Made by a program: the position numbers and the translations under genes. A model generated the notes under the pieces. It was not told the origin of the DNA. It was given only the letters and a program-made list of their open reading frames with translations, and did no database searches. Of a DNA stretch of 64,000 nucleotides, positions 33,977-44,689 are shown piece after piece; positions within the stretch are counted from its first letter, which is position 1; every line of letters begins with the position of its first letter. Location of the stretch: assembly GCA_036571765.1 (NCBI GenBank), contig BROE01000011.1, positions 11,776,415 through 11,840,414 of the forward strand. Reading direction: 5' to 3'. Source of the stretch: Plecoglossus altivelis. Taxonomy: Eukaryota > Chordata > Actinopteri > Osmeriformes > Plecoglossidae.

Positions 33977-33982
33977 GCTTAC
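33977..33982 (-). other. Splice donor of tshz1 exon 1
   Basis: The gene strand reads TCTGTAG then GTAAGC, a strong U1-type donor in the same phase as the exon 2 acceptor. Confidence 0.9.
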
Positions 33983-34022
33983 CTACAGACCGCCGCGGCG
34001 CTTGCTGTTTTCTCCTCGGCAT
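33983..34022 (-). CDS. tshz1: Teashirt homeobox 1, exon 1 coding part (residues 1-13)
   Basis: ATG at 34022-34020 opens 13 codons reading MPRRKQQAPRRSV plus one G, then the donor GTAAGC. MPRRKQQAPRR is the conserved start of vertebrate teashirt proteins, a basic N-terminal motif that recruits repressor complexes in SALL-type and related proteins. The residual G joins CT from exon 2 to give Ala-Tyr, matching the usual AAY/VAY junction of the family. The start has A at -3 (AACAGCAATATG), an acceptable Kozak context. Together with exon 2 this gives 3450 nt including the stop. At 40 nt this coding exon falls below any normal ORF length cut-off. Confidence 0.95.
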
Positions 34023-34054
34023 ATTGCTGTTAGACTTTCCGCTTGACTTTTCAT
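33983..34054 (-). other. Upstream ORF overlapping the tshz1 start
   Basis: An upstream ATG at 34054-34052, 32 nt before the tshz1 start, opens a 23-codon frame that is out of frame with the gene. It overlaps the first 13 tshz1 codons and stops at a TAG that is the last three bases of exon 1 (33985-33983). Its context is weak (T at -3, A at +4), which would permit leaky scanning to the real start. It can act only if transcription begins upstream of 34054, which I infer but cannot show. Confidence 0.5.
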
Positions 34055-34330
34055 GCAGATACCACAATAACGGACGAGGCCAAGAGGAAACCAAGATCAA
34101 AGCAAATCTCGCTGTCTATGTCCTTCTCTCGGTTATGCGCGTGGAAATGTAGATTCCCGTTCGTTGATTGGCAGTGTTTAGGGTGTATGCGTCAGTGAAA
34201 GTAAAAAAAATCTCAAATCATCTTTAGGAAATCGTTTGTCCGATGAGGAAATCTGAGAATGTTGTTCGAAAAAAGAGAAATGGTTCTACTGGAGACTGGC
34301 GCAGCTTAAAAGATATAAACTCATAGCATC
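34055..34330 (-). promoter_or_regulatory. Probable tshz1 promoter-proximal region
   Basis: Unique sequence directly upstream of exon 1 with scattered CpGs, the CCAAT box at 34167-34171 and no simple repeats. The plus strand carries TATAAA at 34314-34319, facing away from tshz1, so it is not evidence for this promoter. A transcription start site was not identified. Confidence 0.4.
34167..34171 (-). promoter_or_regulatory. CCAAT box upstream of tshz1
   Basis: The gene strand reads GCCAATC about 145 bp upstream of the start codon, a good NF-Y type CCAAT in the coding orientation. A partial CRE-like CTGACGCA sits close by at 34188-34195. This spacing would fit a transcription start between about 34060 and 34130. 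Confidence 0.4.
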
Positions 34331-37300
34331 TTCATACAAATTCGTATGATCTCCGTTTATGTTTCAGTCTAGCAGTGGAGAATATGGACAACCGCCAAAG
34401 CCTCCTCGAGCCCTCGCCGAGCTTCCATCAAAAAGGATTCCAACCCTCAAACGACACTTGGAAGCCGATTTTCAAATGAAAAGTAACAAAGAGAGGATTC
34501 AATGCATCAATGTAACTTCCAGGACGGCAAATGCACCGCTCCCAAACTGTATATCCGCACAGGTGCTGGTCTGTTGTTCAAGGTCTGCTGTTCGACAGAA
34601 AATGGGAGAGAGAGAGACAGACGTTAGCAGGTTATGTCAATCAGTCAGTCAAGCGAGACATTTCCTTACAACAAAACGATCAGACAGTTTTTTTTTCTTC
34701 TTCATCAACATGATTATTTTCATACATCACTTACATGCATCACTTTTACGGGAAAAAAACATAGATCAAAACATAATCTCGTCTCGTGCATTTTGATACT
34801 TACAAATGTGGTGTTCTTTTAGCTTTCATGTGGACAGTTGACGTATTACGCTACTGCTTTCAAAACTGATTACGAACAAACTCAACTATAACACATACTC
34901 GACCAAGGTCAAAGGGATGCACTATTTGCTATTTTTTGACTGAAAACGAAACGGGTCCCGTCTCCGCCGTGAAATATGTAACGTACATTCGGGATGCGCG
35001 GGCGTTCAGACAGCCTCAACTGATAGACAGACACATCGAGTTGGCTCTCCTGCCTCTCTGTTACTCCACCCCTCTGGAAGCGTCACACTGACAGTAGAAC
35101 CCACCTGTCAATCTTTCTAATTGTTCTTTTTTTTTCTTTCTTTCTTTTCTTTTTCGTCTTCGTCGTCTACCTTTCTTATTCCGAGATTATACCAAGACAG
35201 CCCCCGCTGCGAAAATACTGTGCTCAGATCTGTAAAGTGCATGTTCGTCTTTAATATGCAGAGTCAATTGGGTACAGTTACATCAAATCTGTTTTGTTTT
35301 TCTGTTGTTTTGTGTTAGCGGGGGATCGCGTATTGGCATCTGCCAGTTCTGGGTTTGCCATACGTGGAACAAAACTAGTTTTACAGCCAGTCTGAGTAGC
35401 ATAAAGAACGTAAAAAAGTGAGAGGATAGGCCTACTAACAGCATAAGATTCTAGTTTATAATTTCTGGCTAAGAAATACATTTTTTTCAGCGCAGTGGGC
35501 TAATGAAAAATAACCCTTTGTGTAGGCTACAGATGTTTGGAAATGCATCTACAACATTTAAATCGGACCTCCAAAAAAGTGCGAAAAAGTAAGACAGCCG
35601 TACACTTGACAACACCTAACGAAACAGGGCATTGATTGAAGCCACAGATTGACTTGTTCCACCTTAGACTTGGCGTAGGAAGGGGAGGGGCGCATAGCAA
35701 GTTCACTGAGACTGCAACAGAGCCACTGTACTCTATCCACTTACTTTCCAATTGCCAAGATTCTAGCCGTTATTACCATGTAAATACAACTGCACTGACC
35801 GCAGCCAAGCCCAAGACATCCCATCGGCAGTTTGGCAATTTCACTTAAAGTACTCCGTTGCCTATTTTCAACCAGACGGCCACAGTAAATGACCAATGTT
35901 GATATTTTTTGCATAGCCTGTATGGCAAGCTACACACGACAAGAAAACGGTCGTTTCTATAGCCTGCTAAATAAGCAAATGGTCACTTGAGTTGTATTTA
36001 GATTTGTCGAGTAGTTTACGTAGTTTGACGAGCAAGATAGCCTTGGCGCCTTACCACCTGGACAGAGGAGGTTTAGAGATTTTTTTTTACTACCGCTGTT
36101 CCGCGCTCTGTCAAAATACTTGGGCTCACCTCGGCGTCCTAGTGAACGGATTAACTTGGAACACCAGACGGACAGACTCATTCGTATTGGACCCTGGTGA
36201 GTTATTAGAATTTGCACCGTACTAACCTTACGGCTCTGAGACTAACTCCCTCACTTTACCCTTAAGTATAGTTGTTGTTTTTTTTCCTCTCGGTGTAAAT
36301 CGCGGTCGTAAACCGTGTTCCAAGCCTCAGGATTTCAAGCACTATACATTCATCAATTTTACGCTCTGAAATTCGTCGTCCTTACCGTTCTGCGCGTGAC
36401 ATTCTTGACACACTGCCAGTCGCTATCAAACTGATCATCTATGTAGAAGGGTTGTCGGAGGGGGCTAATAATGTGGCAATATTTTCTAGTACCGCCCCAA
36501 CATCTGTCTATCCATCCATCCCTCCATCTATCCATCCCTCCATCTACCTCGAATCTGCCTGTCGCTATTGATGTTTTCTACGTCACTAATCTTCTATCAA
36601 ACAGACTTGCGGGGATTGAAGGTGGTTAGTGGACCGTGCATTGCGGTAATAGTCTGTGCTACAGAGCAGCCTAAATACGCGAGTAGGCAACGTTGCTTTA
36701 ATTATAACAGTAAAGTGAGTTGTTTATCTTCGGAAGTTTTGGTGATTATCTGTGATAATAAGTAACGTTCAATTCATTACATTGACATATAAAGTAGTCT
36801 ACCCTCTACCCACCAAGTTATTTTTTTTAAATCAGAAATAAGAAGAGTTTTAAAGTGCATATTTAGTTTTAAAGTAGCCTATATATTATAGAATCTCGAG
36901 ATTCGCTGTCGGCTTTGGTATGTCGAATGCATTTTAATATTGCGCCTAAAATGTTAGTGTTGTGCGTCATCGTTGTAATAATCGATTCTAAGCCATCGGT
37001 GACCTCAACCTTCTCTAACTGCTGCTCGTGCTGACTGCTCCGTTTGGTCTTAACAGAATAAAATAAACGTCCTTTTGTCTTAATCATCAATACCTAGATG
37101 ATACAAACTACAATTTAGTTTTGAACATAATCATCAGAGAACCTATCACAAGTTATGGTATGGATATGTTAGAAATAAACAGTGTGACACAAAAATGAGA
37201 AGCATAAATGTTATCTTAACAGGGCTAATTTCAAGGTGAGTGATTATTTGTAACAGCTAATTCCTACCCACAGACAAATGTAAATTCATCACAGGAAAAA

Positions 37301-37740
37301 CTATCTTTGTGATGTTCTTTCTGAGGATAAGTGTACATGTTATCCTGTTTCATATCTCCTCCATTAACCTTTAACATATAGAAACAATGATTTAAAAAAT
37401 ACAATATGACAATCCTTATTGTACAACCTTTAAGCAGAGTGTAAAGGCCTATACCATGACACAAATACAAACTACTTTCAAAGTTGTGTGTGACTTAAGG
37501 TGTAGCTAATCACATCTGACTCAACATTGAGAAATTCAGCGTAGATTTTAACTCGCTACATCCTTCCATTCATCAGCCTATCAGGTTGTTTAATAAACAA
37601 ATAGGGGGAAAAGAGAAATGAATCTCTGTTTCTGAATGAAAGGTGCATTCTGGATCCATTTTCAGGTCTCAGTGTAATACCATCCTCTATATTCACGTAC
37701 AAATATTATTCTAGACCAAAAGGAAGGTCAAGTCATGCAG
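34331..37740. other. Unique upstream sequence, no gene seen
   Basis: About 3.4 kb of mostly unique, moderately AT-rich DNA with some CpGs near exon 1. Short open frames occur, including one of 145 codons at 34359-34796, but none resembles a known protein. It holds an ATCC tetranucleotide repeat at 36505-36549. Non-coding upstream exons of tshz1 could lie here but are not visible without transcripts. Confidence 0.5.
36505..36549 (+). repeat. (ATCC)n tetranucleotide repeat
   Basis: About 45 bp of CTATCCATCCATCCCTCCAT type repeat. Confidence 0.8.
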
Positions 37741-37742
37741 CA

Positions 37743-37972
37743 GACACACACACAGACACACACACACACACAGACACACACACACATACACATACACACG
37801 CACACACAGACACACACGCACACACACTAACAGATATATATGTTCATCTCCAAGCACACACACACACACTCTAACAGATATATGTTCATCTCCAAGCGCA
37901 CGCATGCACGCAGACGCACACACACATGCGCACGCGCACACGCACACACACACACACACACAGACACACACA
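37743..37972 (+). repeat. (CA)n with an internal duplication
   Basis: CA array in which CTAACAGATATATATGTTCA and a close copy (at 37828 and 37871) flank a short CA block, so the segment of about 43 bp is duplicated. Confidence 0.85.
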
Positions 37973-37979
37973 TTAGATC

Positions 37980-38905
37980 GTGTTGCTTTTCTTCCTCACC
38001 TGGTTTACTTAGTAGCTGTTAATAATTTCGCCTTGACGCACTCTCTTAAACAAGATGGCGGCTGGGGGATACCTACCAACTGTTTTCTCAGGGATCCCTT
38101 TAGAGTCTGAGGAACCTACAAACTACCACAGACCATTCAAAGATAAGAAGGCCAAAGAAAGATAAACCCATAATCTGTCTTTTATTTGTAAAGTACCGAA
38201 TGGAAAGACTGACAACAACCTCTACTGAGTTTCAACAACCTGTTATTTAAAGAAGCCTTAAAGTACAGTTATGATTTTAGCCAGAATATCAACCCTTGTC
38301 TTCACCATATACAGTTGGAAGGACTGTGTTGGAAAAAAAAATGGTGTAATAAAACCTTAAATCACCGTAACCAAGTCGTTAAAATCTACAACAACTAAAT
38401 TTCTGTTAGTTACCTGGGAGCTTTGATGTGACACAGCAATAGGTACACTGACTGCAGTGCTCGTCTGCAGATGTTGTGGACTTTTCACTCTTTCGTATAA
38501 TGTCGGACGCAACAAAGAAACAAATCATTGTGTTTATGTGTTAGGTGTCAATTCCTAACCTTTTAATTGGATCCAGCGATGCTGGAGAAGTGAAGCATTG
38601 GCCTAACACAGAGTATATATCCTCCCAGAACTGCAGCTCATCCCTGGGTCAGGAATAACACAAGAGGGAGTCATGGTCATAATTCGCTTTTGGATACCTC
38701 ACACTCCCCGGAATGTTCTCCAGTTTTCTGTTTGGTTACCTGGAAGTGACAGGGAATAGAACCATGTAACTTAAAAATAAATATATATCTATTTTATTTA
38801 TTATTCTGAAAGAAATCAAGAGACTGGGATTTGTAGTTTTACGCCCTTTCGTGTAGTCTTTGAAGGCTTTACAGCTGCAGTTGTCAACATGCCGTGATCC
38901 AAATT
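37980..38905. other. Unique intergenic sequence
   Basis: I see no gene or array. A slightly AT-rich patch lies near 38770-38800. Confidence 0.4.
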
Positions 38906-38909
38906 GTTT

Positions 38910-39145
38910 GCAAGCTTCACTATCCAGGACGCCATCACACGTGTCCACATGCGTGTATGTCAAGATCTGAACATTGGCAAACAATAATATGGCACAGACC
39001 CCCCCCCCCTCCCTCCGCTCCCTCCTCGCAAGCTTCACTATCAGGACGCCATCACACGTTCCACATGCGTGTATGTTCAAATCTGAACAGTGGCAAACAA
39101 TAATATGGCAACAACCCCCCCCCTCCCTCCCTCCTCCCCTCCTCG
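38910..39145 (+). repeat. 118-bp tandem duplication
   Basis: Copy 1 starts at 38910 and copy 2 at 39028, both beginning GCAAGCTTCACTATC and ending in a C-run followed by CCTCC blocks. They differ by a few single-base gaps and substitutions (CGTGTCCACATG versus CGTTCCACATG). Confidence 0.95.
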
Positions 39146-39149
39146 CCCC

Positions 39150-41215
39150 CCTTCCCCCCACACTGTGCATATATAATACCCCTTCATACTGACACGGTGA
39201 CAATGCGATGACGCGTCAACCCCGTTCTGTGTCACCGTGCGCTTTTTTTTCACGTCAAAAACACTCCCTCAGTACATGTTCACATGTGTGAGCAGACACT
39301 GGTGTGTATATTTGCATATATTACGTCTCCCCTACTTTGTTCTTTCTTTCCCTCTTTCTTTTCCTTTTTTTTTTTTTTTGTAGATCAAGTTGTCGAGGAC
39401 AGGAAGAGTGTTGAGACTGGAGGATCCTGATGATGGGAGCCACCATTTTGTAAGAACTGGGGTGAGGGAGGTGGCGTTGGACCTGGGGACACACACCCAG
39501 AAGGACCCCCTGGAGGATTTGACAAAAGAGTCGAAAACCCGATAAGATTTCTCATCTTCACTTCCCCACAAATTATTTAGTTCTGGTTCCTGTGTATTTA
39601 GACGCTGTCTAGCTTGTGGGAGAGACCTGCAAAATGTTTCCAAACATTGGATGCCTTTAAAATACTTCACCTCTGGCACTCAGGTTAAATTTTCGTCTTG
39701 GTAAAATAATAAACCAGCCACAAAAGGTCACAATACATTTCAGCTATAATCAATTTTAAGTTTTAAACTGGAAATTATGAACTAATTAAGTTTGTTTATT
39801 TTTAATAAAATAGTGTAATATTCACTACAGGCTGTGTCTTTCCATCATTCATTTAAAAAAGATGTCATCGAACATTTTTGCGTTGCTTTTATAAAGACCC
39901 ATCGCTCTCTCAGGTAAAAGATCTGACGTGATTCGTCGTCATAGTAATGTTTATCTTCCTCGCTCAGCATTCTATACATTTCAGCAGCTTGAAACAACAT
40001 TCCCACTGCTGAATGGGGCTCGCTTCCTCGCAACATAATTGTTCTAATGAAGTGAAAATGCTCGCGGGAAACATGACTTCATCCAACTGAAAGCACCATC
40101 CGAATCAGCTTTTCACCAATCACATCCTATTTTTAAATTCAACAATACTGAACCATCTAAACTTTGTTGCTATTCAAACACTTTTATCTCTCTGTTAAAT
40201 AATGAAACCCTTCACAGTCTATTGTGATCAATATAAAACAAATACCAATACAGTTCTTACAAAATATAATAATTTAATTTCAAATCCTATCCTATCTGTC
40301 GGTTTATAAAGATTTTCATTCAGATGATACCATTTCATTTTCATCAAGAACGCAACTTTGTATTATTGTCCACAGGGTCATCCTTTCATAGGTTTAGGCT
40401 CTGTCTTACATCACAGGCGCGTTCGACCTCCCAGCCAATGACAGCATCCTCACTCCTTCGCTTACCTTGTTGCTGAGTAAAAGCAAGTTTAAGTTTCTCC
40501 CTTCGCCTCAATGTCATTCAAATAAGTGAACAGTTTAAAACCGGACAGATTTGTGGTTTATGATAACACCACTCTGTGACGCTAATAATCTTCAATCAAT
40601 GACGGGTCAAATGAGATCCCAGACATTCATTGACAGTGTGGATATAAGAATATATGCTGGAAAACAATAAAGTGGCTACTCTTACGGTGACACAAGGTAT
40701 ATCATCACATCTATCAGATAAGGCTTCATAATTAAAATGTCACACTGGATAGAGAAAGAAAGGCTTTGATACAGATTCTCACACAACTCATTACTTTTGT
40801 ACTTTTTCAAAAGATGTTGATGAAGAAACGTATCTGAAGTATGGGATGTGAAAATGATACATCGCAGTAATTTTGACAACGCAATTAAAGGTTCATAATC
40901 TCTGCCTGAGCTTTTCAATTCTGTCAATTTGGACGCGTAGGATGATGAAAGAGTCACAGGGAGAGAGTCTGCCTTGACGACAGTAACATCTCCTCACATC
41001 CTGCGCATGTTTTCTGATAGTTTTAAGTAGTTTTTCAGTGCAATTCTTTCCACCAAAATGGCATATTTTCTTTAAGACAGTCACATAGTCACATAGTCCA
41101 TTAGTTTTGATTATCTTTCCTCCCCAATTAGGGTGGCACAGTTCACCCAGTATAATGCAGCCTTTCTTTGAGAGTAGAAAACTCGACAACTATCTGTTGG
41201 GCAGGGGCCTTTCTG
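39150..41215. other. Unique intergenic sequence
   Basis: About 2 kb of AT-rich DNA without arrays apart from a T-run at 39365-39380. Short open frames (for example 39845-40036 and 40893-41189) match nothing I recognise. Confidence 0.4.
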
Positions 41216-41220
41216 TGTCA

Positions 41221-41239
41221 AACACACGCACACACACAC

Positions 41240-41274
<35 letters not shown>
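41221..41274 (+). repeat. (CA)n
   Basis: CA microsatellite with two CGCACA interruptions. Confidence 0.9.
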
Positions 41275-41275
<1 letters not shown>

Positions 41276-41879
41276 TCGATGCTTCGTAACCGATGTGGTT
41301 CAGGGAAGACTTGGGCACTGGAACAACCCTAAGAGAGCATCCTCCGAATATGTCGAATTAAGTGACATATTTCACATTTCAAAATACCAGCTGCTGACAT
41401 GAATACTACTTCTCTCTCCTCCGCCTCTTTCTTTTGTTTTCGGTGACACACGCACTCCAATTAGCATTTTCTACCCATTAAGGAGAAACTGAAGCAGTGA
41501 AATGTTTGTCTCCCTTCTTTCAGCCCCAACTGCATTTTCCTTCTTTTTTTCCCCAGCCCTCCCTTGGCAAGAAAGTGCAAAGAAAAACAATACAATTTTT
41601 TAAATTTTTTATTATATTGTCATTCCCTCCCAAAAACAAAGCGTAAAAAATATCATATTTTTGCCAATTAGTTTGCATGAGTTGTTGATGTTTTAATGTG
41701 CCAAAGCAAAAGGAGTTGGAAGGGGTTTCACTCTTCATTTCCAACAATAACAAATCTCGACGATAGAGGAGGACTGAAACCTATCAGTAGAGTCTGACTC
41801 AAACTACCCACAGAATTGTTGATGTTTGTTTTGAAATATGTGCACACTGTGGAAAGGGCTTTCCTGTGCAACACAGCAC

Positions 41880-42115
41880 TTTTACTCAATTTCAGCAATT
41901 ATCAGCACAATTATTGAGGTTATCCATGGCTGCTTGTGTAGAATCACGTCACCATACGCAGTGTATACTGAGAGATAAAGGCTTGTTATTCACAGCGCAA
42001 TGGCATTAATTATGCTTTTGAAGTAAAAAGCAGCTGATGATGATATTACAACGGTATAATTAAACCCTTGCCTCGTAATAATCGAGAGATTCCACTTCCT
42101 AGTTGCGAAGTGCAC
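41880..42115. promoter_or_regulatory. Candidate conserved non-coding element
   Basis: Unique AT-rich block packed with homeodomain-like words: CAATTATCAGCACAATTATT, GGCATTAATTATGC (TTAATTA at 42006-42012), GGTATAATTAAACC and GTAATAATCGAGAG, with GCAGCTGATGATG containing an E-box (CAGCTG). A strong candidate upstream enhancer of tshz1. Confidence 0.5.
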
Positions 42116-42203
42116 TCCTGATGCTATTCTCAGTGGATGGTGTGCAGTCCGCTGATGCTATGTTTGCTGGAAGCTCATGATCTCATGATAATATAACACT
42201 ACT

Positions 42204-42322
42204 GATGCTATTATGCTACCGATGCTATTATGTTACTGATGATATTATGCTACCGATGCTATTATGCCACTGATGATATTATGCTACCGATGCTATTATG
42301 CTACTGATGCTATTATGTCACT
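42204..42322 (+). repeat. 17-bp minisatellite GATGCTATTATGCTACC
   Basis: Seven copies of a 17-bp unit, GAT(G/A)(C/A)TATTATG followed by CTACC, TTACT, CCACT or TCACT. Alternate units end in ACC and ACT, a two-unit rhythm. Confidence 0.95.
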
Positions 42323-42414
42323 GATCACAAAGACACTACACATTGTTGACATGCTACTGATGGTATGTATGCTAAAATCTTATGGATTCCTCATCTGAAA
42401 CGGTTGCTATTCAG

Positions 42415-42634
42415 TGGTGGTCAGCCTGCGTTGCGGCGAGGCATGTATTTATGAATGGGGACCCCTTAATTAGGCATGCTGTTTCCTCCCCAGTCACAGT
42501 GAGGGATGGCCCTTGCTAAATTCATTAATGATGATCACCGCCAGCCGTCCCATAGATTCCATCCTAGTCTCACAGGAGCTGACACTTTAAAAGAAACATT
42601 AAATTACACGAAGGGATTCTTTAATTGTAAAAGA
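42415..42634. promoter_or_regulatory. Candidate conserved non-coding element
   Basis: Contains TATTTATGAATGG, CCCCTTAATTAGGCATGC (TTAATTA at 42466-42472), AAATTCATTAATGATGATCA and TTAAATTACACG. No slippage; typical enhancer-like composition. Confidence 0.5.
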
Positions 42635-42681
42635 AATAATTCTGTTGGGGTTTAAAAAAAAACAAACCCAACAGAATTATT
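42635..42681. repeat. Snap-back inverted repeat
   Basis: Left arm AATAATTCTGTTGGGGTTT (42635-42653) and right arm AAACCCAACAGAATTATT (42664-42681) are complementary apart from one extra G, with a 10-nt A-rich loop. Beyond the right arm TGTACACT(A)TTGTACACTT repeats directly. See findings. Confidence 0.9.
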
Positions 42682-42956
42682 GTACACTATTGTACACTTA
42701 AAAAAAAAGAAGGACCGATCTTTGAGAAGTTAAAGAAGATCGCGTTTAACTTCGGCATGTCTCATGGACGTCAGCTTGTTTCCTTAACCCAGACAGATGA
42801 GATAAAACTGTGCAACTTAAATGGTCAAACCTACTGTTTGTTTTGAAGAGGTATTGTGTGAGCTTAGGTGGGAGAAGAGGAAGAGGAAGAGGAAGACTGG
42901 CTCCATAAGTAACATTCATACGTTCACCTTGCTTTTAACCTCGATAGAATTATCAG

Positions 42957-43056
42957 GTGTGTGTGTGTGTGTGCATGCATGCATATGTGTTTGTGTGTGT
43001 GTACATGTGTGTGTGTACGTGTGTGTGTGTGTACATGTGTGTGTACGTGTGTGTGT
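42957..43056 (+). repeat. (TG)n with TACATGTG units
   Basis: TG array of about 100 bp with ACGTG and ACATG interruptions and a GCATGCATGCATATG block. Confidence 0.85.
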
Positions 43057-43523
43057 AAATCTATAGAATGATCACATCATATTTTGACTTTCTATCACCC
43101 GGTTTCTCTGCTTCGAAATGGCTATCCTGACTAGTTGTTGCTGACTTCAACATTGCTCGCCGCTACATAATAACCACACACCACACACACACCTCGTCAG
43201 ACTAGATGTGCTTTCAATCTTGACTGAGCTAGATTAATCAACGGACTAAGCCTACATTCATTTGTGACCAAGGTTAGAGAGTGGGGACATTCTCATAAAA
43301 ACAATGTTTTCTTCATAAGGACACCTACTCGCCAATTCTCCATCTCTCAACTGTCAAGTTTCAAATCTCTTTTGTTGGTCACACTTTTCTTCCTTCCGTT
43401 TGTGGTTTGTTTATTGATTTCTGTTTGCGCTCCATCTTACCAGTCTGACCATCTTTTTGTCTTTCCTTTTCCTTTTCTTCATTTCAGTTTTTGAATTTCA
43501 CTCCTTCCTTACTTTTCGTCTTT

Positions 43524-43583
43524 TCTTCTTGTTCTTGTTCTTGTTCTTGTTCTTCTTCTTCTTCTTCTTCTTCTTCTTCTTCT
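43524..43583 (+). repeat. (CTTGTT)n then (CTT)n
   Basis: Four CTTGTT hexamers followed by about ten CTT triplets. Confidence 0.9.
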
Positions 43584-43683
43584 TTGCCTGTTTAGGAGCT
43601 GCATGTCACCACCTTTAGTACATGTCTACTTTTACCTGTTATTAGATTCTCCATAGAGGTGAGTGAGAATGGGTCTGCAATGG

Positions 43684-43790
43684 GGTAGGGGTGGCGTGGG
43701 AGGGTTGTGGAGGGGGTGGGGGTGTGGGGGTGTGTGGGGGCGTTAGGGGGGTGTGTGTGGGGGGTGGGGGGGTTAGGGGCGGGGTCACAC
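43684..43790 (+). repeat. G-rich tract
   Basis: Repeated GGGGG and GGGGGTGTGG runs on the plus strand, with well over four G-runs within 100 bp; a potential quadruplex. Confidence 0.7.
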
Positions 43791-43904
43791 TGCCCCATTA
43801 ATCAAACAGGATATGACACCATGTCGTCCCTGACAACAGTCCTGCCACACATACGTCAGTCTTGCTCCCTTGTTCATCTCCAATTGGACGGTTCAGCAAA
43901 AAGG

Positions 43905-43965
43905 GGGTGGGGGGGGGGGGTGGGGGGGGGGTTAGGGAGGAAGTGGAGGGGAGGGGAAGGGAAGC
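43905..43965 (+). repeat. G-rich tract
   Basis: GGGGTGGGGGGGGG type sequence; a second quadruplex candidate adjoining the enhancer-like block at 43967. Confidence 0.7.
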
Positions 43966-43966
43966 A

Positions 43967-44245
43967 AACTTTATTAATCAAGCGTTCTGATTAATTGTTA
44001 TGAAGTGTCATCCATAAATTTCTCCTTTGGATTTAATAATCCTGGAGGAAGACTTAACAATCTCTTGCAGTGATTTGAGTTTTATTGAAGGGGCTGCTAG
44101 GGGAGAGAGAGGAAGAGAGAGAGAGACACGCGATGACACAAATAGCTTCTCAGCGGACAGTCCCTCTCCTTGTGACAGTTATGAAATACAATTATCAGTG
44201 AGATCTGCTTAAGAATTCATCAGCAGCAACCTGCCTTCCAAGAAG
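43967..44245. promoter_or_regulatory. Candidate conserved non-coding element
   Basis: Contains ACTTTATTAATCAAGCG, CTGATTAATTGTTATG, CCATAAATTTCTCC, GGATTTAATAATCC and ACAATTATCAGTGAGATC. A short GA run interrupts it at 44103-44126. One of the strongest enhancer-like blocks by motif content. Confidence 0.5.
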
Positions 44246-44359
44246 AGGAGAGAGGAAAAAAAACCCACATACAAAGGAAACCTAAGTGATATGAGAGCCC
44301 CCTCCCCCATTGCCTTAAACTATCATTTCAATCTTTCTCTTTTTTTTTCTATCTCTCAA

Positions 44360-44640
44360 GGTTTGTTAAGTTGCTAGCGCTCTGAGTGGATTCTGTGCAT
44401 TGTATTAAAGCATAAATCACAGCTTAATCACTGAAGAAGGCAAATGACACATTGAATGCAAATCACCAAGATGGCGTCGTTTGTTTGAAATGCAATACCT
44501 CCTGTTTCCCATTGAGGTCAATAATAGTAGTTCATCTTTGCTGCATGGGGAAAGAATGCTGTCATGGAATACTGCCGCGTTCTGTCAGGTCTTGTGCTAA
44601 CAAAATCATAAAACACAAATGATTTTAATCAATAGCCATC
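44360..44640. promoter_or_regulatory. Candidate conserved element with POU octamer
   Basis: Carries the exact octamer ATGCAAAT at 44456-44463, AGCATAAATCACAGCTTAAT, GAGGTCAATAATAG and ATGATTTTAATCAATAGCC. Unique and unslipped. Confidence 0.5.
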
Positions 44641-44689
44641 TACTGACAGTCACAGTTATAGAATTGAATGCGTGCTACAGTGCTGTTTG

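Larger units (their letters stand above)
4861..33982 (-). other. tshz1 intron 1 (29.1 kb)
   Basis: A single long intron separates a very short first coding exon from one giant exon, the usual vertebrate TSHZ architecture. About a third of its length is CA/TG, GA/CT or minisatellite DNA, listed separately. The rest is unique sequence with several enhancer-like islands. No other coding exon was recognised inside it. Confidence 0.9.

Noticed and set aside
34359..34796. A 145-codon frame just upstream of tshz1 on the plus strand
   Set aside because: It could be a divergent transcript, but the translation has no known domain and ends in low-complexity Phe/Ser.
39845..40036. A 63-codon frame with a faint HMG-box-like YRMLSEEDKHYY stretch
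   Set aside because: Too short, no flanking exons seen, and the match covers only a few residues.
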